Below are positions 18,659 to 25,808 of a stretch of DNA of 64,000 nucleotides, piece after piece. This DNA comes from a virus. A program made the position numbers and the translations under genes. The stretch is from IMG/VR virus record IMGVR_UViG_3300044972_000601, positions 44,206 to 108,205 of that record; one strand, given 5' to 3'. Numbering within the stretch: the stretch's first letter is position 1; each line of letters starts with the position of its first letter. The notes under the pieces are model-generated. The model saw nothing but the letters and a program-made list of their open reading frames with translations. It did no database searches and was not told the origin of the DNA.

Positions 18659-19240
18659 ATGGGTCGTTATTCGGAATATTTCAAAGAAGTATGGAAGTTG
18701 CAGGCAAACCGCAAGGTTATGGGTGTGGGATTGTTCAATGTATTGGTTGACAACACACGGGTTTTTACACCCGGTGATGCAATTATGCCTGTAGAAGGTG
18801 TTGACAAAGCAATACAGATTCTGTCTCAAAAAGGATACGATTTTATCATTATTACGGGCCAACCTTCTAGCAGAACCCGTGCTTTAGAAATGCACGATTT
18901 TGAAAATATTATCACTGGAGCAAGACAGTTTATCGAACAACTAGGCGGCCGAGTTCGCAATGTTTATTATGCACCGGGTACTGATAAAAATGACCCGTAT
19001 GTTAGACCAAATACGGGTATGTGGGAGCGTGCGGCATCAGAAAATAATCTCAAATGGGATGGGGTGCATTTTGTAGGAAGCGAAACAAACGATGTTAAAG
19101 CATCTACTAAAATGAAAGCTATTCCTGTTTTAATTAAAACTGCTAATAGCGAGTCTAAACTCAAAGCGTTTGAACTAACGCATCAAACTAAAGTAAAAGA
19201 ATTTAGCAGTTTATTAGATTTTGCTAATTCGCTGGAATAA
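18659..19240 (+). CDS. HAD-like (GmhB-type) protein with degenerate active site
   Basis: 193 aa. The layout follows histidinol-phosphatase/GmhB-type HAD proteins: PVEGVDKAIQILSQKGYDFI then IITGQPS (motif II region, Thr kept), NVYYAPGTDKNDPYVRPNTG (motif III region) and GVHFVGSETNDVKAS (motif IV region), followed by IPVLIKT. The motif I site reads VMGVGLFNVLVDN where active enzymes have DxDG, so both catalytic aspartates are absent, and the motif IV GD is GS. It is therefore probably not a phosphatase but a binding or regulatory protein. GmhB acts on heptose bisphosphate, and a GT9 (heptosyltransferase-type) gene lies 2.4 kb away. The ribosome site (AGGAG) is strong and a terminator follows directly. 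Confidence 0.7.
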   Translation: MGRYSEYFKEVWKLQANRKVMGVGLFNVLVDNTRVFTPGDAIMPVEGVDKAIQILSQKGYDFIIITGQPSSRTRALEMHDFENIITGARQFIEQLGGRVRNVYYAPGTDKNDPYVRPNTGMWERAASENNLKWDGVHFVGSETNDVKASTKMKAIPVLIKTANSESKLKAFELTHQTKVKEFSSLLDFANSLE

Positions 19241-19266
19241 AAAAAGGAGCTAAATGCTCCTTTTTT
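19239..19266. terminator. Bidirectional Rho-independent terminator
   Basis: GGAGC (19246-19250), loop TAAAT, GCTCC (19256-19260) with an A-run on the left and six T on the right. It separates the convergent HAD-like (+) and oxygenase (-) genes. Confidence 0.92.
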
Positions 19267-19267
19267 A

Positions 19268-19882
19268 TTAAAATACTCTAGAATTTAATATATCATCTGC
19301 ATTTCCAGTGCATCCTTTCCAGAATGTATTAAATGCAATAGTCCTACGTGCTGTATCTAGTTGTGCAGGAAAAACTTGATGTCCAACATTTGACAATATC
19401 AGTAGCAAATGATTTTTAAGATTATCTTCGGAGCCAGCTAAATCTCTAATTGTTGCTTGTATTTGCTTTTTATACAAATAACAAGGAATCTCTTGGGAAC
19501 TAGTATTCATAGCAAAATTTAAATTATCAGGATTATCGTCTAAGTATAATACACCACTGACAACGCTAAATGGGTGTGCGTGGTCTTGATGGCTACCGCC
19601 TTGCGTGGATCTATTAGCCCACGAGTTAGTAATTTCTATTTTTTCAAATAGATTAACATTGTATGCATTTCTTAAATAGTCCTCGCATTCCTTCTCTAAT
19701 GCTTCCTTAATTTCTTTAAATTCAGGTCTATTAAATAAATCTCGATTGATACTTATTTCATTATGTAGATTTTTTGTAAATTCAAGTTTGTCAAACTCTG
19801 ATCTGATGAGATCAAAATCAATCTCATCAGACAAGTCTTTAATTAAAATTAAATTAGTTGACAAATTAAAAAAACTATTCAT
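19268..19882 (-). CDS. 2OG-Fe(II) oxygenase (first of four)
   Basis: 204 aa from the ATG at 19882; a TTG one codon upstream is also possible. It belongs to the small 2-oxoglutarate, iron-dependent oxygenase type common in aquatic phages (Pfam 2OG-FeII_Oxy_5 style). The metal motif HxD is in GGSHQDHAHPFSVVSGVLYL, and the distal His and 2OG-binding Arg are in NVGHQVFPAQLDTARRTIAF. The ATG overlaps the TGA of the carbamoyltransferase (TGATG), so the two are co-translated and probably act on the same product. The substrate (protein, sugar or nucleotide) is unknown. Confidence 0.8.
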   Translation of the reverse strand: MNSFFNLSTNLILIKDLSDEIDFDLIRSEFDKLEFTKNLHNEISINRDLFNRPEFKEIKEALEKECEDYLRNAYNVNLFEKIEITNSWANRSTQGGSHQDHAHPFSVVSGVLYLDDNPDNLNFAMNTSSQEIPCYLYKKQIQATIRDLAGSEDNLKNHLLLILSNVGHQVFPAQLDTARRTIAFNTFWKGCTGNADDILNSRVF

Positions 19883-21594
19883 CAAACTTCCTGCAATTCA
19901 TTCTTCGTTAACAATTTTCCAATTTCAGGCAACCATAAGTATTTCATGCTAGAGCGATTCAAAGTGTCTAATGCTTCGCTTATTTTTTCAACTAGCGGAT
20001 CTCCTGCCAAGTTAAAACTAGTATTGAACAAAATAGGTACACCTTTAATTTTATTAAACTCGCTGATCAAGTTATAATAGTGAGGATTCTGCTCTTGTGT
20101 AACTGTTTGCACACGACAAGTACCGTCTACGTGTGTAATTGCTGGAATCTTATCACGTTTGTCTGCTAGTACGTCAACAGCATACATCATACTAGGACTT
20201 TCTTTCCTACCTGCAAGGTCAAACCAGTCTAATGCGTGTTCTGCTAAACATGATCCAGCAAATGGACGGAACCATTCTCTGTTTTTAACTAGATTAACAA
20301 TGTCTTTACCGTCAGGCACAGTTGGGTCAAATAAAATACTTCTGTTACCCAGTGCTCGTGGGCCTGCTTCGCTACGTCCTTGGAACAATGTAACAATATT
20401 ACCGTCTGCAATAAGTTTAGCTACATCACTAGCAGTAGTACCTTCAACGGTAAATCCGTCAAAGTTTGCGGCTGCATATTCTCCGGATCTATCTGGACCA
20501 ATGTACAACGATGTCAATGGTGTTGGCTCGTTGTTACCTGTAATTTTCCTATAAACATACTGGCATGCACCCATAACTGTGCCGCCATCGTGACTAACTG
20601 GTTCGTGATAAAATTCAACATCTGGGAATTCTTTCAAAAATTCGTAGTTTGCAACGCAGTTTAAAACATAACCGCCGGCCATTACAATTTTCTTTTTACC
20701 TGTAATTTCGATAGTCTGTTTGATCAACGCAATTACCCGCTCTTCTGTAGATTTTTGTACAGCATAAGCTAGATCTTTTTGAAGATCGTTAATTGCAGAT
20801 TCATCCTTATGCCACGATGCATCACTTTCGTGCTCTTTTAACTCGGGATTTAAATCGCATCGAATTACATTGCCTGCTGGAAACTTAGGTTTAATCAAGT
20901 TACGATTGTTAAATTTACCTTCATGAATTTTAATACTATCATTTGGTTTACCGTAAGGTGCAATGCCCATAGTTTTGCCAGCTTCAATAGCATGGAATCC
21001 TAAGTATTGTGTTACAGCTTCGTAACTCTTTGTAATACCATGGCCGTCAGACATTTCAATATATGTATCGTTGTCGGTTAGGCTGAAACTATCTACTAAA
21101 TTAGTGCCGTAATGCACTAGATGTTTGGTAATTTCTGCTGGGTATGACAAACTCCAGATAGATTCTACTTCCCACGATTCATGTTTTAAACCTTCCATAT
21201 CAGGCAAGTCTAAACCGCTGCCGGCGCCGTCGATAACAATAGCTGCGGCATCGTCGAATCCTGAATTATAAAATGCACAAACTGCATGAGTCATGTGATG
21301 ATCATCACCTAACTTAATAGTTTCCATCTTATGCCCAGGTTGTTTCTTTCTTACATAACAGGTATATGCATCTTCGGCTGTCCAAGGAACTTGTCCAAAC
21401 GCATTTCTAGTCCCGCATAAAATTAAGAAATCAATATGATCAGTATATTTGAATGCTTCTTCCATGCCTAAGAAAGGATTGCCATCGTACTTCATTCTGC
21501 TTAATCGATCTTCTTCGATATAGTATACTAGTTTGTTATCTTCGTACAGCGCACAAGCACCGTTGTGCCCTACATTAATAGCCATTAACCACAT
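19882..21594 (-). CDS. Carbamoyltransferase, NodU/TobZ family
   Basis: 570 aa, the usual family length. It transfers a carbamoyl group from carbamoyl phosphate through carbamoyl-AMP to a hydroxyl, typically on a sugar. The N-terminal Kae1-like domain shows NVGHNGACALYEDNKLVYYI, the metal-binding DDHHMTHA (residues 98-104) and IDGAGSG (121-127). The C-terminal domain has the signature GRSEAGPRALGNRSILFDP. The key residues visible are intact. It lies between a glycosyltransferase upstream (12-nt gap) and an oxygenase downstream (1-nt overlap). That makes a carbamoylated glycan or glycosylated virion surface the most natural product. Confidence 0.93.
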   Translation of the reverse strand: MWLMAINVGHNGACALYEDNKLVYYIEEDRLSRMKYDGNPFLGMEEAFKYTDHIDFLILCGTRNAFGQVPWTAEDAYTCYVRKKQPGHKMETIKLGDDHHMTHAVCAFYNSGFDDAAAIVIDGAGSGLDLPDMEGLKHESWEVESIWSLSYPAEITKHLVHYGTNLVDSFSLTDNDTYIEMSDGHGITKSYEAVTQYLGFHAIEAGKTMGIAPYGKPNDSIKIHEGKFNNRNLIKPKFPAGNVIRCDLNPELKEHESDASWHKDESAINDLQKDLAYAVQKSTEERVIALIKQTIEITGKKKIVMAGGYVLNCVANYEFLKEFPDVEFYHEPVSHDGGTVMGACQYVYRKITGNNEPTPLTSLYIGPDRSGEYAAANFDGFTVEGTTASDVAKLIADGNIVTLFQGRSEAGPRALGNRSILFDPTVPDGKDIVNLVKNREWFRPFAGSCLAEHALDWFDLAGRKESPSMMYAVDVLADKRDKIPAITHVDGTCRVQTVTQEQNPHYYNLISEFNKIKGVPILFNTSFNLAGDPLVEKISEALDTLNRSSMKYLWLPEIGKLLTKNELQEV

Positions 21595-21606
21595 GCTTAG
21601 GTATCC

Positions 21607-22530
21607 TTATTTTGTTGTTTTCTTAATATGTTCTTTGATGCCTGCAATGATAGTTTTTAATTCTTCTTTGCTAAAATCCATCAATGTATCGTTTAATCTA
21701 TCCGCTTCTTCGCTTGCAAATCCAGCAATCCTGATAGGACTATAAACTTTCTTTGCACCTTTCTTTTCAACAATATTGAAATGCTCTGGGAATGAAACAT
21801 TAATGCCAAAAGTGCTTCCTAAGATTACAGTGCCAGGTTTATCAAAAGTATATGCAAGATGCTGTCCTACACTATCGCAACCAATAAAATAGTCGGAGCT
21901 TTCAATGATTGCAGCCCATACCCGCAATGGAACTTGTTCTTGAGGTTGGAACAAAGGCAAGTTTACTACGTCTAGTTTATGTTCACCCATGTAAATCATG
22001 TTATAGTCTTTAGATAGTTCTGCTACAAGTTCCATAAACGTTGCTTGTTCAATACTACGACTGCTTCCGTCATATACAATACCTGGACCCATTTGACTGC
22101 TACGGCCAAACGGCTGAATCACAATTGTTTTTTCTTTCTGATGCTGTTGTTTTACTTGAGTCATTAATCCAACAGCTGCCATTTCTTCGTGTTTGTTTAA
22201 GTTTAGGGTGGGCTTTTGATTTTTATCAGTACGCTCGCCTAAAATATCCCACCAAAAGCTCTGCTGTAAGCTACTTCTCTGGTTGTAGTATTCATGATCT
22301 CTATAAGGTTCTGCACTAACACAGATATTGTCCTTAATAAGATCTTCAAATAACCCCTTGTGGTTAACGTCCCAGGCTTTGGCCTGTAATGTCGGATGTC
22401 CCATGAACATCTCTAGTCCGCCTTCGCAAACAATTCCTGCAAGTTCACCTCTGCTATCTAATTCTTCTAGAGCGGGTATACTTGCTATAACACGGCCTGC
22501 GCCACCATTAATAAAGACAACTTTTTTCAT
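21607..22530 (-). CDS. GT9-like (heptosyltransferase-type) glycosyltransferase
   Basis: 307 aa. It has the two-Rossmann layout of heptosyltransferases: KKVVFINGGAGRVIASIPAL at the N-terminus (the glycine loop), KTIVIQPFGRSSQ at the start of the second domain, and the nucleotide-sugar site SDYFIGCDSVGQHLAYTFDK then PGTVILGSTF. GT9 enzymes move heptose (or another sugar) from a nucleotide donor onto lipid A core or similar. The donor is not readable here. It is the first gene of an operon with the carbamoyltransferase and an oxygenase, with a perfect late promoter and an AGGA ribosome site. Confidence 0.78.
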   Translation of the reverse strand: MKKVVFINGGAGRVIASIPALEELDSRGELAGIVCEGGLEMFMGHPTLQAKAWDVNHKGLFEDLIKDNICVSAEPYRDHEYYNQRSSLQQSFWWDILGERTDKNQKPTLNLNKHEEMAAVGLMTQVKQQHQKEKTIVIQPFGRSSQMGPGIVYDGSSRSIEQATFMELVAELSKDYNMIYMGEHKLDVVNLPLFQPQEQVPLRVWAAIIESSDYFIGCDSVGQHLAYTFDKPGTVILGSTFGINVSFPEHFNIVEKKGAKKVYSPIRIAGFASEEADRLNDTLMDFSKEELKTIIAGIKEHIKKTTK

Positions 22531-22549
22531 ATGATTCCTATAGTCTGGA

Positions 22550-22557
22550 TATTTATA
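22550..22557 (-). promoter_or_regulatory. Late promoter of the GT9-carbamoyltransferase-oxygenase operon
   Basis: Exact TATAAATA on the minus strand, 19 nt before the GT9 ATG. It implies that the sugar-modifying enzymes are made late, together with virion proteins. Confidence 0.8.
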
Positions 22558-22570
22558 CTAGCATATAATA

Positions 22571-23338
22571 CTATACAAGGTTTTCTGATATATAGTCAAG
22601 CAAAATTTTGCCGTATTCTTCGTGAACTATTGCATCAAAGTGGCCGGCCATTCGGCGACGGTCAATATGATTAACACTTCCCCAATTGTAAACTGCTTCT
22701 GAATTCAATTTGTAAAAATTTACACAGCTTGTATCGATAATTTTATAGTCAACTTTATCAACTGTGTTTACGAATATATGCTTGTAACCTTTTGATTTTA
22801 AAAATTCATGTAACGCAATTATTCTAGCTTCCTGTTGGGGACGTTGCAGTTCGTCTGTCCACAAATAATCTACACAAAATGGTACAACATCTTCAACTAC
22901 ACTATGAAGTTTACCCTTGGTCTGGACAACGGTTCCACAAGTTGGGTTGACAAACATTGTACCAAAATCTTTAAATTCTATAGGTGCATGTTCGCTTAAA
23001 AAAATATTGTTAAGATTAAGATTAAAATTTGGTATTTTGCTAAACCAAGCAGTACCATCAACTTCTGTTCTATGCAAACTAGACCAACCAATTATAACAA
23101 ATACATCTTCAGGGTTAGTGCCAGTTTTTTCTAACTCAAGTAGATCAAAGATAGTATTTCTAAAAATAAAATCGTTGGTTGCACCGTTATAAGAATTGTT
23201 TATATAAGTTTCGCAATTTAATCCGGATGCAATAACTTTTGGAAATGCATATTCTTTATTATGTTCTTCTCGGTTGTAATCTTCTATAATCTCCATTCCA
23301 AAGATAAATGAATCGCCGTTTGCATATAGTGTTTTCAT
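22571..23338 (-). CDS. SGNH/GDSL-hydrolase-like protein
   Basis: 255 aa. Block I is ANGDSFIFGME with the candidate nucleophile Ser. Block II is NNSYNGATNDFIFR, and the block III region is VFVIIGWSSLHRTEVDG. The last block is NHIDRRRMAGHFDAIVHEEY, with candidate catalytic Asp and His. SGNH proteins are esterases or acyltransferases acting on acylated sugars or lipids. It shares direction with the GT9 operon but is 40 nt upstream of the GT9 ATG, with the late box in between. Catalysis is likely but not certain, because the family contains many diverged members in phages. Confidence 0.62.
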   Translation of the reverse strand: MKTLYANGDSFIFGMEIIEDYNREEHNKEYAFPKVIASGLNCETYINNSYNGATNDFIFRNTIFDLLELEKTGTNPEDVFVIIGWSSLHRTEVDGTAWFSKIPNFNLNLNNIFLSEHAPIEFKDFGTMFVNPTCGTVVQTKGKLHSVVEDVVPFCVDYLWTDELQRPQQEARIIALHEFLKSKGYKHIFVNTVDKVDYKIIDTSCVNFYKLNSEAVYNWGSVNHIDRRRMAGHFDAIVHEEYGKILLDYISENLV

Positions 23339-23341
23339 GAA

Positions 23342-23459
23342 TTATGTACTGTACGGATACCCAATGTTTGTTTGTTGTTTAGCAACCCATTCAAATTGTT
23401 GCTCCATGTGGCCAGACATAGTTTGTAAGCGAACAACCAAAAGTAAAAAGTCTTGCCAT
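23342..23459 (-). pseudogene. Remnant of a second SGNH-like gene (internal deletion)
   Basis: The minus strand from an ATG at 23459 reads MARLFTFGCSLTNYV, the standard start of an SGNH-type phage protein (block I FGCSxT), then WPHGATI and a stop at 23391. In another frame the same stretch reads SGHMEQQFEWVAKQQTNIG then YPYST and stops at 23342. This resembles the C-terminal GH...EW block of the family and the AGHFDAIVHEEYGK of the intact neighbour. The two pieces meet around 23410-23425, so some 200 codons seem to be lost. It ends 3 nt before the ATG of the intact SGNH gene. A decayed duplicate or replaced neighbour is the simplest reading. Confidence 0.5.
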
Positions 23460-23536
23460 TATCTGTTATTGAAAGTATATCCTAGACTATATATATGCAA
23501 ACAAAAACTGTTTCGTGCCTAAACTGGAGATTTATC

Positions 23537-24175
23537 ATGTTGAAAAAAATTGTTAATGCATTTAGCGTACCTATATTAGAAACTCAATTTGATAATGTTG
23601 ATGCGTTGAACGTTTCTCTTTATGAAAATATAACTGCTATGTTTTCTGATATGGACGACAAGCGACTTTTGAGTTATGAATGGAACAACTTTGTACTAAC
23701 AGATAATCCAAAACCAGCAACAGGATATAGTTCGTTTAATCATGCAAGTCTAGTAGATAATCCTAATTTTAAAGAGTTCTTTGATATAATTACTCCGTTA
23801 ATCACTGATTTTTTCAAACAACTAAATTTTCCCGAAGCTTCCCCGTTTATCAATAAGTGGAGTTTTGAAAATTCATGGGCAAGTGTATATCCGGAAGGTG
23901 CATGGGTTCCTAGTCATAATCACGGTAGCAGTCACTGGAGTGGTGTCTACTATGTAAAAGCAGATCCTGCATGTGGTGATTTAATATTCTCGGATCCTAA
24001 AGAATATTCGTTAAGCAACGAACCTGCAAACACTAAATGGCGTGGCAATAATCGCCATATAATGGGAGCAATTCCGGGCAAGATGTATGTTTTTCCTGGG
24101 TATGTCAAACATGAATCACATCCTAATATGTCCGGCGAAGATCGAGTTATTATCAGTTTCAATATTAAAGCATGA
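23537..24175 (+). CDS. 2OG-Fe(II) oxygenase (second)
   Basis: 212 aa from the ATG at 23537, chosen over one 14 codons upstream because GGAGA lies 6 nt before it. It is of the 2OG-FeII_Oxy_5 type: SWASVYPEGAWVPSHNHGSS then HWSGVYYVKA (metal site), GDLIFSDP, and MYVFPGYVKHESHPNMSGED then RVIISFNI (distal His and 2OG-binding Arg). It is the first of three oxygenase genes read as one plus-strand unit. Its TGA overlaps the next ATG (ATGA). The substrate is unknown. A TATATATA at 23490-23497 is the only promoter-like element upstream. Confidence 0.85.
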   Translation: MLKKIVNAFSVPILETQFDNVDALNVSLYENITAMFSDMDDKRLLSYEWNNFVLTDNPKPATGYSSFNHASLVDNPNFKEFFDIITPLITDFFKQLNFPEASPFINKWSFENSWASVYPEGAWVPSHNHGSSHWSGVYYVKADPACGDLIFSDPKEYSLSNEPANTKWRGNNRHIMGAIPGKMYVFPGYVKHESHPNMSGEDRVIISFNIKA

Positions 24176-24750
24176 TATACGATCCTAATTTTCCAGAAAT
24201 ACTACAAACAACATTTGCAATAACTGCTGAGACTAGGCAACGGATGATCGATACTGTCTTGTCACAAAAAGATATTGGAAATTATTACGGTGGCTACACG
24301 TTTCGAGTTGTAGATACAGAACAAGGCGATTTTAAAAAACTGTATAACTATACTATCGAATGCACTGAAAAAATATTTGGAAAGTTAATGCTTGCTCCTA
24401 AGAACAGATCTTGGTGTTGGGCAAATGTTTATAACAAAGATAGTTTTAGAACAAACATGCACGAACATAAAGGAACGTGTTCTATCAACGCAATTTATTA
24501 TCTAAAAATACCCGATGACATTGCTAATAATGAAGGCGGATTGTCACTGGTAAAAGATGAAAAACTGTACGGTACATTTCAGCCGGACGAAGGCGATCTT
24601 GTCATAATGCCAAGCTATGTTCCGCACGAGCCGCAGTATCACTCGTCGACTGATTATAGAATAGCAATTAATATGGAGATTGCAACATCTAATCACAGTT
24701 CAAAATACTACACTAAGGAAAACATTTATGCCAACGCCACCATTCTATAA
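24172..24750 (+). CDS. 2OG-Fe(II) oxygenase (third)
   Basis: 192 aa. SWCWANVYNKDSFRTNMHEH then KGTCSINAIYYLK holds the probable metal ligands. EGDLVIMPSYVPHEPQYHSS then TDYRIAINME holds the distal His and the 2OG-contacting Arg. It is diverged from its neighbour at 23537 but has the same jelly-roll order. It starts by ATGA overlap with the second oxygenase, and its last 23 nt overlap the start of the fourth. Overlaps of this type suggest co-regulated, possibly hetero-oligomeric or sequential enzymes. Confidence 0.78.
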   Translation: MIYDPNFPEILQTTFAITAETRQRMIDTVLSQKDIGNYYGGYTFRVVDTEQGDFKKLYNYTIECTEKIFGKLMLAPKNRSWCWANVYNKDSFRTNMHEHKGTCSINAIYYLKIPDDIANNEGGLSLVKDEKLYGTFQPDEGDLVIMPSYVPHEPQYHSSTDYRIAINMEIATSNHSSKYYTKENIYANATIL

Positions 24751-25270
24751 CCCATCTGTGTACGAACAAATTCGAGTATTATCTAAGCACTTGTTAGAAG
24801 AAGATGTATGTGATAAACTGATTAAAAACTACGATACTGATTTAGAATTAAAAAATCAAGATGGCGACAATAATGTATCTTATAGATCTGTTAAAATAAA
24901 AGATATTGATATTAACGAAATCCCGGGATTACGGGATCAAGTATTATCTGCTAATTTTGAATATTATAGACTCAACGTCAATGCACTTAAATCTGATTGT
25001 TTTTTTGCAAAATATGAAACGGGTATGCATTACCAAGAACTGCATATGGATTGTGTGCCTGGTGATCATCAGCGTAAAATAACTTTTACATTAATGCTGA
25101 ACGACGATTTTGAAGGCGGCCAATTTGAATTGTTAGGCAATACCTATATAGAAAAGGAAAGGGGAAAACTTTTGGTTCTCCCCTCTTTTCTTCCCCATCG
25201 AATCACACAAGTTACATCAGGTGTAAGATATGCAATCTTTGGGTGGTTTTACGGCCCTAACTTTATTTAA
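24728..25270 (+). CDS. Prolyl-4-hydroxylase-like 2OG-Fe(II) oxygenase (fourth)
   Basis: 180 aa from the ATG at 24728 (AGGA 8 nt upstream); a longer start inside the previous gene is less likely. It resembles P4H/PiuC-type dioxygenases: HxD in YQELHMDCVPGDHQRKITFT, GGQFELLG, and LLVLPSFLPHRITQVTSGVR then YAIFGWFYG (distal His and Arg). It differs in subfamily from the three other oxygenases. It ends convergently, overlapping the stop of the next minus-strand gene by 4 nt. Members hydroxylate proline in proteins or small molecules. Its position beside adhesin genes makes a virion protein a possible but unproven substrate. Confidence 0.8.
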   Translation: MPTPPFYNPSVYEQIRVLSKHLLEEDVCDKLIKNYDTDLELKNQDGDNNVSYRSVKIKDIDINEIPGLRDQVLSANFEYYRLNVNALKSDCFFAKYETGMHYQELHMDCVPGDHQRKITFTLMLNDDFEGGQFELLGNTYIEKERGKLLVLPSFLPHRITQVTSGVRYAIFGWFYGPNFI

Positions 25271-25791
25271 ACTGTAGGAATTTCTACAGGTACTAAAGAT
25301 AGTGGTTTTGCCTGAATCTCCACTGGATCTTTATGCTCGCTAGTTACAGTTCCGCCTGGACCAGTTACTGTTAGAACTACACTAATTACGACTTTTGTTG
25401 CTTGTTTTACAAATTCAATTTCGACAAACTCTTCTTGGCCGTATTCTTCTCCGTTGATAACCCAACTGTAAGTATCCCAAATACCGTTAGGAGTTGCATG
25501 GAATCCCAGTTTGACAGTGTTGCCGTTGTCTTTAACAACGTAGTTAGACCAGTCAGCGAACGGCGGCCCTGGCGGCGGTGTTGGGTTTTCAGCAATGTGC
25601 TCTTCTAACCACTGTCCGCCACTGATCCATTCGTCGTTCTTAAATTTCCAACCTACATTAACATGGTCAGGAACTTGTTCCCAATACCCAGGCAGATCGT
25701 TTTTTGCGATCTGATCTGGATGCCACAGTCCCGAAGGATCTTCGTCATGCGTTTGCATGATTTCATTGTTTACTATTTTTGCCCAAATCAT
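25267..25791 (-). CDS. Small tail-fibre-associated protein with Ig/PKD-like C-terminus
   Basis: 174 aa. The N-terminus (MIWAKIVNNEIMQ, then GYWEQVPDHVNVGWKFKNDE) has the pattern of small fibre-assembly or fibre-attached proteins found beside phage tail fibres. A proline-rich linker (ENPTPPPGPPF) leads to a beta-sandwich-like domain (SWVINGEEYGQEEFVEIEFV, then VVLTVTGPGGTVTSE). It follows the Cys/Gly-rich adhesin genes by 17 nt on the same strand, so it is a candidate chaperone or cap for them. No enzyme motif was seen. Confidence 0.5.
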   Translation of the reverse strand: MIWAKIVNNEIMQTHDEDPSGLWHPDQIAKNDLPGYWEQVPDHVNVGWKFKNDEWISGGQWLEEHIAENPTPPPGPPFADWSNYVVKDNGNTVKLGFHATPNGIWDTYSWVINGEEYGQEEFVEIEFVKQATKVVISVVLTVTGPGGTVTSEHKDPVEIQAKPLSLVPVEIPTV

Positions 25792-25808
25792 TTATTTCTC
25801 CTGAATTA

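Noticed and set aside
25272-25289. CTGTAG...CTACAG hairpin at the convergent end of the oxygenase and small fibre-protein genes
   Set aside because: The stem is within coding sequence and has no U-run, so it is not a convincing terminator.
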